DNA of 5,966 bases from Gammaproteobacteria bacterium UBA6173 (lineage in GTDB: Bacteria > Pseudomonadota > Gammaproteobacteria > Pseudomonadales > Pseudohongiellaceae). The translations under genes were made by a program, and so were the position numbers. The notes beneath the pieces are model-generated. The model was not told the DNA's origin, ran no database searches, and was given only the letters and a program-made list of their open reading frames with translations. Location: contig DITX01000206.1 of NCBI GenBank assembly GCA_002422225.1, positions 5,512 to 11,477 on the forward strand. The letters are read 5' to 3'. Below are positions 1 through 5,544 of the stretch, piece after piece; within the stretch, counting starts at the first letter, position 1; every line of letters begins with the position of its first letter.

Positions 1-408
1 CTCTCGTTTGTTCTCAAGGACTTTGGCGGCCAATACCGTGCTGGAAAATGCCAGCGCAACAGACAACATAACCGCCGTGTACAGATCCAGACCAAATACC
101 AGAAACAAGGCAGGGGCCAACAAAATCACAGAGATCACAAAGTGCAGCAATCCGCCACCAATCACTTCGCGTTTGATCAGATTGCGCAGATTCAGCTTTA
201 AACCTACGGTAAACAGCAGCAGCAACACACCCAGATGGGCGACATGGTCGAGCACTTCGCCAGCCTCAGCCGGCATACCCAGATCAGTGGAATACGTAGA
301 GATTGCAAACCCCGCTGCCAGATAACCCACCAAGGGTGGCAACCCAATTGTTCGCACCAACAATCCAATACTGAACGCAAAACCAATCCATACCGCTTCT
401 AGCAACAT
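1..408 (-). CDS. CPA2-family (Kef-type) cation:proton antiporter, N-terminal 136 residues, cut by window edge
   Basis: Reading the minus strand from the ATG at 408 gives 136 codons with no stop before the left edge, so the 3' end is missing. The protein is an inner-membrane Na+/H+ exchanger-fold transporter that would exchange K+ or Na+ for protons. Visible segments: a hydrophobic helix at about residues 5-19, the family signature LPPLVGYLAAG at 23-33, a helix with GVLLLLFTVGLKL at 60-72 (compare LLLFLIGLEL in KefB/KefC), a helix at about 85-107, and the discontinuous-helix motif ALAFSSTVLAAKVLENK at 118-134, matching the SST...KVL core of the CPA2 family. It starts 22 bases after the aminotransferase stop, so it is probably the last gene seen of that operon. 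No lesion is visible in this part. The fold assignment is secure; the ion and the subfamily are not. The KTN/TrkA-N domain expected in many Kef proteins would lie outside the window. Confidence 0.9.
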   Translation of the reverse strand, partial: MLLEAVWIGFAFSIGLLVRTIGLPPLVGYLAAGFAISTYSTDLGMPAEAGEVLDHVAHLGVLLLLFTVGLKLNLRNLIKREVIGGGLLHFVISVILLAPALFLVFGLDLYTAVMLSVALAFSSTVLAAKVLENKRE

Positions 409-416
409 TCAGTCTG

Positions 417-421
417 TCCTC
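417..421 (-). promoter_or_regulatory. Shine-Dalgarno GAGGA of the antiporter gene
   Basis: On the minus strand the sequence reads GAGGA, then eight bases, then ATG at 408. This is near-ideal strength and spacing. It supports the chosen start and suggests that the antiporter is translated independently even though the genes ahead of it are damaged. Confidence 0.7.
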
Positions 422-430
422 ACGTCTTTG

Positions 431-1588
431 TCACACCATCAATTGCTTGATGCCAGCCAGCGCACGATCAACGTGCGCCAATGTGTTGTAAATGCCCAGA
501 CACAGCCTCAATCCACCAGTCCCTGCACCTGCTATGCGGAACTCCTCATACAAACGATTGGACAAAGGTCCACCCTGCCCGGCTTCAGTCTGCACAACAA
601 CCACACCAAAACTTAATGCAGTATCCAGTGGTGTCACCAGCGGTAAACCCAAAGATTGAACACCACTTTTAAGATGCTGGGACAGTTGCACGGTACGTTG
701 TTCAATGCGGGCCGACCCGATGCTGTCGTGGATGCGCGCCGCAACACTCAGCGCTGCCAATGCCGCGTCATCACGTTGCCCAAGCGACTCGAATTTGCGG
801 GCACCACTCAGCCGTGTCTCGGGACCATTGCCCCACCAGCCTGAGGCAACAACGCCTGGCCAAATACGGGCGCGCTGATCGGCCTTGATATACAACAGGC
901 CAACTTCTTTAGGCCCCTTGTACCACTTGTGCGCACTGGCGGCAAATGAATCCATACCCAATGCTTTTACATCCAGAGCCATCGCGCCCCAGGTCTGCGC
1001 GCCATCGACACACACATAAATACCGCAGGCTTTGGCAACCTTGATGACATTAAATCCGTAACGCGCCGCGCGCACCTGCCAAGCCACATGGGTGGTTGGG
1101 TGATTTTCATCCCAGATGATCACCTCATCACCTGCAGACAAATCGAGGCCATTATTGATGATGTTGTTGGCCTCGCTGGTATTGCGCACCAGTGCAATGT
1201 CACCCGCACTGACCTTGAGCTGGGCTGCGACCAGCGCACGGGTGTTCTCAAGCAAGTCCAAAAATTTGCTGCGATTATTAAAAGAGCAATCCTGATCAAT
1301 GTCGGCGGTCAGAAACGCCACTTGTTCTGCCACCGACCTGAACGAAGGACACAGCTTGGCAGCATTCATCGGCACGGTGGTTTCAGGAAAGGAAAATTGC
1401 TCACGTGCCATCTGCCAGTAATCTTCTCCCGACATAGGCTGATTGAATTGAGCTGACACAGACTGCTGAGCAATCGCCAATTGCGACGACAATGCCGCGG
1501 CGCCCAGCATCAGTGCGCTGCTGCCTTTAAGGGTGCGGCTCAAAAATTGACGGCGGCCTTGATCGGGGGTGCTCAGCTGTTTGCTCAT
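431..1588 (-). CDS. Tat-exported class V aminotransferase-fold PLP protein with an internal deletion (probably inactive)
   Basis: Open frame of 385 residues from the ATG at 1588. That start is preferred over one 21 codons upstream because it gives a twin-arginine signal (RRQFLSR at 12-18, hydrophobic stretch about 23-40) and an ATGA overlap with the gene before it; AGAGG lies 10 bases upstream. The fold is that of cysteine desulfurase/isopenicillin epimerase-like PLP enzymes: LVRNTSEANN at 133-142 (phosphate-binding region), ENHPTTHVAW at 161-170, the pyridine-nitrogen aspartate D195 in VDGAQTWG, the Schiff-base lysine K221 in SAHKW, GPKEVGLLY at 225-233, and IYNT at 366-369. Between VIKV (181-184) and AKACGIYVCVDG (185-196), relatives carry a further 45-50 residues including the TH/SHVSNxxG strand beside the cofactor; here they are absent with the frame kept. 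The normally conserved PH before IYNT reads LG. I infer that the product is inactive or misfolded; the substrate is unknown even for intact relatives. Confidence 0.85.
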   Translation of the reverse strand: MSKQLSTPDQGRRQFLSRTLKGSSALMLGAAALSSQLAIAQQSVSAQFNQPMSGEDYWQMAREQFSFPETTVPMNAAKLCPSFRSVAEQVAFLTADIDQDCSFNNRSKFLDLLENTRALVAAQLKVSAGDIALVRNTSEANNIINNGLDLSAGDEVIIWDENHPTTHVAWQVRAARYGFNVIKVAKACGIYVCVDGAQTWGAMALDVKALGMDSFAASAHKWYKGPKEVGLLYIKADQRARIWPGVVASGWWGNGPETRLSGARKFESLGQRDDAALAALSVAARIHDSIGSARIEQRTVQLSQHLKSGVQSLGLPLVTPLDTALSFGVVVVQTEAGQGGPLSNRLYEEFRIAGAGTGGLRLCLGIYNTLAHVDRALAGIKQLMV

Positions 1589-2634
1589 TGTGCCTGCGCC
1601 TCTGATACCAAGCGACCGCCTACCCAGGTTTTCGACACAGCTGTGTTCCAATTTTCCGTAGGCTCAACAGCAAAAATATCCTGATCAAGCAGACTAAAGT
1701 CGGCTTTTTTACCTGGCTCAACCGGAAAATCCGATCCGTTGGCGATAATGACGCCAGTATCCAGCAGTTTTCGCCAGGCACAGGTCCCGAGAATACGCAC
1801 CTCGCCAAGACGATCCTGCGCCATGTTTTTGTCACTGGTGGCATACATACCTTGCATGGACGGAATCACGCCCAACTCGCTGAAACGCAGAATATCTTCA
1901 TAGCGCAGAATCTGGGCATGCTCAATACGATGGCGCTGTTCCCAGGTGTTGGTGTTCTGAATCAAGGCTTCAACGTTGCCCATGACAATTATGTTGGCGC
2001 CGTCGCCGATGGCATGCACATTAACCTGAAAACCGGCGAGCATGGATTGATTCATCATTTTCACACTGCGAATCAACAAGGTGCCATCGTCACTCACGAA
2101 ATGACCAGCTGCCAGATGTTCTGCAAACTGAGTGTCGGTTGCGGCCAGCATGACCGCCAACACGACTGAACCACATGGGTGTATCGATACCAGCCGCCAA
2201 GGTCTCTGCGCTGGGGAACTCATTGCTCTCCCAAAGTACCTGATTCCAATCTCGGCCCTGAATCCATTGCAAACCGGGGTTAGCCTATTGGGACGCGATC
2301 ACGCGCTGCACAGTTTCCTGTTTACTGCTTGTCCCGATCATATCCACCTGCAACTCACTAAAACCGTAGTTCAACACATGACCGTGGCATCAATCAACCT
2401 GGGCAATAACGTTTTACCTTCACCATTAATAACAGTAAAACCATCACTGTCGGGCAACGGCTCGGCCTCTGAAAAAACACGATCAATTGTATCTCCGGTA
2501 AACTGCAAGGCACTGAACTGCACCAGTTCCCGATTGCGGTTCATGGTGTAACCATTAACGTTGGTAAGGAGTGTTGAGGCCTGCGGCGCGGATTGCGCAA
2601 ACAGCAACTGACTGATCATGGCCGATACCGTCAA
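1585..2634 (-). pseudogene. Decayed YtcJ-type exported amidohydrolase (Amidohydro_3 family)
   Basis: Pieces of one metal-dependent hydrolase occur in order in two minus-strand frames. First (about 2655 to 2387): a signal-peptide-like stretch, TLLTNVNGYTMN, then GEGKTLLPRLIDA. A missing base at about 2386 breaks the next motif; read in the shifted frame it continues HGHVLNYGFSELQVD, then meets an in-frame TAG at 2285-2287, then ANPGLQWIQGRDWNQVLW and RVGGHAG. At about 2150 the homology returns to the first frame: SDDGTLLIRSVKMMN, then AGFQVNVHAIGDGAN, HRIEHAQI, ELGVIPSMQ, NMAQDRLG, NGSDFPVE, PGKKADFSLLDQDIF and VGGRLV. The HxH, HAIGD, IEHAQ and GSDFP metal-site motifs survive, but blocks are missing at about 2150, 2050 and 1716. 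About 350 codons remain against roughly 550 in the family. The apparent start at 2634 is a TTG within the signal-peptide core, and a TGA lies a few codons further upstream, so the true start is lost. The gene ends in ATGA overlapping the aminotransferase start. Confidence 0.88.
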
Positions 2635-2667
2635 CGCGGCGCCAACAACAATTAAAGAGTATCACCC

Positions 2668-2811
2668 ATGTCATACTCAGCACGGATTCGCCGCCCACTG
2701 ATCACCGCTCTGATGCCCGGCGATCTGATCTACACCGGCACACCTCAAGGAGTGGGTGATACCATGACGCCACCACAGTATCTGCAACCTGGTGACGTCA
2801 GAGCGTGCTGA
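2668..2811 (+). pseudogene. C-terminal remnant of a fumarylacetoacetate-hydrolase (FAH) family protein
   Basis: A 47-codon reading frame contains LMPGDLIYTGTPQGVGDTM and then TPPQYLQPGDV. This matches the characteristic C-terminal segment of FAH-family hydrolases/isomerases, PGDxIxTGTPxGVG followed by a PP..L.PGDV element. The upstream body with the metal-binding acidic residues (ExE...D) is absent, and the normal end (EIEGLG...) is replaced by RAC and a stop. About 15 residues before LMPGDL are not recognisable. The ATG at 2668 may not be used; no good ribosome site was seen. It is divergent from the broken 5' end of the amidohydrolase, so one deletion with a breakpoint near 2655-2690 could have removed both 5' parts. 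Almost certainly non-functional. Confidence 0.75.
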
Positions 2812-2872
2812 CTTGCCCGGTTGCGGTTAACATATCAGCAGCGAAACTGAACGAAGGTAATGTACACACACC

Positions 2873-3349
2873 ATGACACCCGCCATCAATGTTGCCCGTA
2901 AAGCCGGCATCAAACACAACCTTCACGAGTACAAACACGAGCCCGGACATGAATCATATGGCCTTGAGGCTGCTGAAAAAATGGGGGTAGAACCCGCCCG
3001 TGTTTTCAAGACCTTGATTGTGGCCACCGACACCAAAGAACTACTGGTGGGCATTGTGCCGGTGAGTGCCATGTTGAACATGAAACAGATTGCTAAAGCC
3101 GCTGGTGCCAAAAAAGCGGCAATGGCGGCAGCCGCTGACGTACAACGCAGCAGTGGTTATGTGCTGGGTGGCGTCAGCCCGTTAGGGCAAAAAAAAGCGC
3201 TGCGCACTTTTATCGATGAATCAGCACAACAGTTCGACACTATTTTTGCCAGCGCAGGGCGACGCGGCCTTGAGATAGAACTGGCGGCGGCCGACCTGGC
3301 TACCTTGACCCGAGGCAGCTTTGCCCGTATCGCAGATGACGAACATTAA
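2873..3349 (+). CDS. ybaK: YbaK/EbsC-family Cys-tRNA(Pro) deacylase
   Basis: A 158-residue protein, essentially the length of E. coli YbaK. It hydrolyses Cys-tRNA(Pro) formed by mischarging of prolyl-tRNA synthetase, acting in the cytoplasm as a trans-editing factor. Sequence support: Y20 and the SYGLEAAEKMGV segment (28-39), VFKTLIV at 44-50 with K46 matching the lysine essential in the family, KELLVGIVPV (55-64), GYVLGGVSPLGQKK (95-108) forming the glycine-rich substrate loop, and the terminal TRGSFARIA. ATG 2873 is the only start nearby because an in-frame TAA lies at 2858-2860. A GAAGG at 2853-2857 is 15 bases upstream, longer than ideal. No lesion is visible, unlike the genes to its left. 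Its stop overlaps the stop of the convergent sensor-kinase gene. Other members of the family deacylate other tRNAs (for example ProX), but the motif set fits YbaK best. Confidence 0.94.
   Translation: MTPAINVARKAGIKHNLHEYKHEPGHESYGLEAAEKMGVEPARVFKTLIVATDTKELLVGIVPVSAMLNMKQIAKAAGAKKAAMAAAADVQRSSGYVLGGVSPLGQKKALRTFIDESAQQFDTIFASAGRRGLEIELAAADLATLTRGSFARIADDEH
3346..3349. other. Tail-to-tail stop overlap (TTAA) of ybaK and the sensor kinase gene
   Basis: The plus-strand stop of ybaK (3347-3349) and the minus-strand stop of the kinase (3348-3346) share the palindromic bases TTAA. There is no room for an intergenic terminator, so any terminator for either transcript must lie inside the opposite gene. 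Confidence 0.9.
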
Positions 3350-4632
3350 GTACGCGCTAATTCCCTGGGCCGGGCACCAAAGTCAATTTCAACACGGGTG
3401 CCCTGCCCCAATATGCTGCTGAGACTGATTTTCCAATTGAAGCGTTCACATAAACGCCGCACCAGATCCAACCCCATCCCGGTACCGTGTTGTTTGGTGG
3501 AATAACTGCGTTCGAACACCCTGTCGAGTTGATCCGCAGCAATACCCTCACCGGTGTCCTCTATGCTCAGGCAATTGCCTTGCAATCGAACAAATATCAG
3601 TCCGTTGTTGGTATGTTCGATGGCATTGCGCAGCAAGTTGCTCAGCACCACCTGCACAATACTTTCACTTTGATCCAGCAACAGATCGTTGTTTATCTGT
3701 TGCTGCAACTCAATATTGCGCGCTTTCAACTGCGCATCATGATCTTCTACCAGACGGCTGATAACATGACCAAGTTGGGTTTGTTGTGCACTTTGTACAG
3801 GACGAGCATCCTCGCGTGACAGCAACAAACTGACTTCGATAAAACCCAACATGTCGTAACACGCGCGGGATATCCGCTGCAAGGCGCGCTCAAAAGATCG
3901 CGATTGAGTGGCAGCCTGTGATTCCAGCACTTCGACCGCGCCCATCACCACCGACAAAGGTGTACGCAGCTCATGACTGGCGGCTACTGCAAAATATTTT
4001 TCTCGTTCTACAAACTGATCAAGGCGCTCAAGATACAGATCAAAGGCCTGTGCAATACGCGAGACCTCACTGCCATAGGGGCCGGATGCCACACGCACTC
4101 CGCGTTGATCGGGGCGTATCGCAGTGACCTTTTCAGTCAGCGCCTGCAGCGGAGACAATACGGCCAGTGACGCGCGGTAGCCCGCAAAAATGGCGACAAT
4201 TAGCACCAGAAACGTGCCTGCCGCCAGCAGTTGTAACAACCAGTGTTCTTGCTGCTCCCACTCCGTAATGTCCTGACTGAGCACCACCAAGCCGGTTTCA
4301 GCAGAACGTACTTCTACCTGAAAGTAACGTTCATCCACGCGTACACTGTGATGAGATCCCTCAGGCAAAAAAGCAAACTGCTCAGGCAGCAAGGTCAATC
4401 CATCTCCGTAATATAACTGCCAGTCACTCAACAAACTGTCATCAAACTGCGCGGGGCCACCAGGCGAATCCATAATCAGTGTCAGCTGATCAGAGACCAT
4501 ATGCCCGAAGGCCACCGCCTCCAACCTGACTTTAATTTCCCAGATCACCCCCACAAACAAGGTGCTGATAACGGTGACCAACATCACAATAGCCCACATA
4601 ACCCGGGCTCGCAGACTCAGCTGTTTTATCAT
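3346..4632 (-). CDS. Two-component sensor histidine kinase (EnvZ/CusS-like architecture)
   Basis: A 428-residue inner-membrane kinase. The start at 4632 is chosen over one seven codons upstream because its ATG forms an ATGA overlap with the regulator stop. Layout: TM1 about 11-31, periplasmic sensor loop about 32-131 (no family recognised), TM2 about 132-151, HAMP linker about 152-206, and a HisKA dimerisation helix with the phospho-acceptor H220 in ASHELRTPLS. The ATP-binding domain has the N box NLLRNAIEHT (332-341), G1 box EDTGEGIA (358-365), F box RVFERSYS (371-378) and G2 box HGTGMGLDLV (382-391). All catalytic boxes are present, so it should autophosphorylate and pass phosphate to the regulator encoded just before it. 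The signal is unknown; the small periplasmic loop and the divergent efflux gene suggest a metal, toxic compound or envelope signal, which is inference only. Confidence 0.95.
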   Translation of the reverse strand: MIKQLSLRARVMWAIVMLVTVISTLFVGVIWEIKVRLEAVAFGHMVSDQLTLIMDSPGGPAQFDDSLLSDWQLYYGDGLTLLPEQFAFLPEGSHHSVRVDERYFQVEVRSAETGLVVLSQDITEWEQQEHWLLQLLAAGTFLVLIVAIFAGYRASLAVLSPLQALTEKVTAIRPDQRGVRVASGPYGSEVSRIAQAFDLYLERLDQFVEREKYFAVAASHELRTPLSVVMGAVEVLESQAATQSRSFERALQRISRACYDMLGFIEVSLLLSREDARPVQSAQQTQLGHVISRLVEDHDAQLKARNIELQQQINNDLLLDQSESIVQVVLSNLLRNAIEHTNNGLIFVRLQGNCLSIEDTGEGIAADQLDRVFERSYSTKQHGTGMGLDLVRRLCERFNWKISLSSILGQGTRVEIDFGARPRELART

Positions 4633-5339
4633 CGGATTTCTCGCTGAGCACACAGGCGATAACCAATACCGTGCACGGTATGAATCAGTTTTTCAGAAAA
4701 AGGTTTGTCGACAATCATACGCAAGGCATAAATATGTGTGCGCAAAATGTCATTGTCTGGCGGACTATCACCCCACACATGCTGTTCCAGCTCCTCACGA
4801 GTCACTACTCGGTGTGAGTTTCGCATTAACAACTCCAGCAGACGACGTTGCACCGGATTAAGCTCTAGGGGGACGCCTTCGCGTTGAGCCTGACGCGTGT
4901 CGGGTGTATAACTCAGACTTTCCACCATCAGCGTTGAGGCGGCCGTTTTCAGCGCGCCACGTTTAACCAGCGCCTGCAACCGCGCCTCCAGTTCTTTAAT
5001 CGAAAACGGTTTCACCAGATAATCGTCAGCGCCGACTGCAAAGCCTTCCAATTTGTCATCCAGTTGATCGCGCGCGGTAAGCATCAGCACAGGCGTTGTG
5101 ACGCCCCACTTTTCCCGCAATTGCTGACATAACACAAACCCATTCATACCCGGCAACATCACATCCAGCACAATGACATCAAAACCTGCAGCCGATGACT
5201 GACCGGTCAGTTGCGCAGTCGCCAATGCCAAACCCGAGGTGCCCGTGACCGCAAAATCGAGCGTGTGCCCCAGAGGCTCCAGATAATCCGCGATGTTGGC
5301 TGCGATATCACAATTGTCTTCGATCACCAGAATATTCAT
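4629..5339 (-). CDS. OmpR/PhoB-family response regulator
   Basis: A 236-residue DNA-binding regulator. Receiver domain 1-125: acidic pocket E7/D8, phospho-acceptor D59 in VIVLDVMLPG, T88 in LMLTARD and K110 in YLVKPFS. The loop before D59 (about 42-53) is a few residues longer than usual. Winged-helix trans_reg_C domain about 135-232: LELNPVQRRLLELLMRN, the RVVTREELEQHVWG turn, a recognition helix around NDILRTHIYALRMIVD, and the wing IHTVHGIGYRL. It is the first gene of the minus-strand operon with the kinase, overlapping it by four bases. It is divergent from a TolC-family efflux gene, and the intergenic repeats are candidate binding sites. Only a weak ribosome site (GGACAG) precedes the ATG at 5339. 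Family assignment is firm; the regulon is inferred from position. Confidence 0.96.
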   Translation of the reverse strand: MNILVIEDNCDIAANIADYLEPLGHTLDFAVTGTSGLALATAQLTGQSSAAGFDVIVLDVMLPGMNGFVLCQQLREKWGVTTPVLMLTARDQLDDKLEGFAVGADDYLVKPFSIKELEARLQALVKRGALKTAASTLMVESLSYTPDTRQAQREGVPLELNPVQRRLLELLMRNSHRVVTREELEQHVWGDSPPDNDILRTHIYALRMIVDKPFSEKLIHTVHGIGYRLCAQREIR

Positions 5340-5368
5340 AAAGCTGTCCGCTGTTTGCGCCGAATAAC

Positions 5369-5385
5369 GTCAGTATGTGAGTCAG
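5369..5385. repeat. Short GTCAG direct repeat, 12-base period, in the regulator's upstream region
   Basis: GTCAG occurs at 5369-5373 and 5381-5385, inside the region where the regulator operon's -10 would fall. It is short enough to be chance. If real, it could be a second half-site pair for an OmpR-type regulator acting on its own promoter. Confidence 0.15.
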
Positions 5386-5404
5386 CTTGCAAAAAAAATG
5401 TCAA
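5375..5404 (-). promoter_or_regulatory. Possible sigma-70 promoter for the regulator-kinase operon
   Basis: A perfect -35 hexamer TTGACA reads on the minus strand at 5404-5399. Eighteen bases downstream is TCACAT (5380-5375), a poor -10 lacking the usual A at its second position. The spacer begins with eight T residues. The site lies 36 bases upstream of the regulator start. A strong -35 with a weak -10 could mean activator dependence or simply a chance match. Confidence 0.3.
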
Positions 5405-5475
5405 CACGCCACTGATCATGGCTAAATCACGCCCGCCCGTCCCACAATTTATGCCATTAAACGCACGATTTGAGC

Positions 5476-5495
5476 ATTTCGACAAAATTTCGACA
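5476..5495. promoter_or_regulatory. ATTTCGACA direct repeat (11-base period): candidate response-regulator operator
   Basis: ATTTCGACA is perfectly repeated at 5476-5484 and 5487-5495, separated by AA, giving an 11-base period. Tandem half-sites one helical turn apart are typical of OmpR/PhoB-family dimers bound head to tail. The pair lies 50-70 bases upstream of the efflux gene's start, and each copy contains TCGACA, close to a -35 TTGACA. No clear -10 follows at 16-18 bases, which would fit an activator-dependent promoter. Binding by the neighbouring regulator is inference. Confidence 0.5.
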
Positions 5496-5531
5496 TCGCC
5501 AAGCCTAAGCTAAGGGCCTGATGATAACTTC

Positions 5532-5535
5532 GGAG
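5532..5535 (+). promoter_or_regulatory. Shine-Dalgarno GGAG deciding a GTG start for the efflux gene
   Basis: GGAG lies nine bases before GTG 5545 in the efflux-gene frame. An in-frame ATG at 5521 has AGGG only four bases upstream, and would add eight residues (MITSEYLT) in front of an otherwise ordinary signal peptide. The GTG is therefore preferred. Confidence 0.55.
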
Positions 5536-5544
5536 TACCTGACC

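Noticed and set aside
8..325. Plus-strand open frame of 105 codons
   Set aside because: It is antisense to the antiporter, whose conserved transmembrane motifs fill the minus strand here; its translation is low-complexity and resembles nothing.
1088..1456. Plus-strand open frame of 122 codons
   Set aside because: It lies opposite the conserved part of the aminotransferase and has no recognisable domain or ribosome site.
1589..1651. Upstream start adding 21 residues to the aminotransferase
   Set aside because: The added residues lie within the end of the amidohydrolase coding sequence and would bury the twin-arginine signal; the ATGA overlap at 1588 is the better start.
1585..2223. Taking the 212-codon minus-strand frame as a complete small amidohydrolase
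   Set aside because: Its first ~24 residues (2223 to about 2152) are out-of-frame sequence; in the neighbouring frame that DNA encodes conserved family sequence ending in RVGGHAG. Only the part after about 2152 is genuine, and it lacks the HxH motif.
2132..2551. Plus-strand open frame of 139 codons
   Set aside because: Antisense to the N-terminal half of the amidohydrolase pseudogene, where family motifs are clear on the minus strand in two frames.
2797..2812. GTCAG/CTGAC inverted repeat as a terminator
   Set aside because: The stem is only five base pairs with a six-base loop and no following T-run.
2813..2872. Promoter for ybaK in the 60 bases upstream
   Set aside because: TAACAT at 2828-2833 resembles a -10, but no acceptable -35 stands 16-18 bases before it, so I do not call it.
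5391..5398. A8/T8 run as part of a rho-independent terminator
   Set aside because: No GC-rich hairpin adjoins it on either strand, and it lies between divergent genes where no transcript should end.
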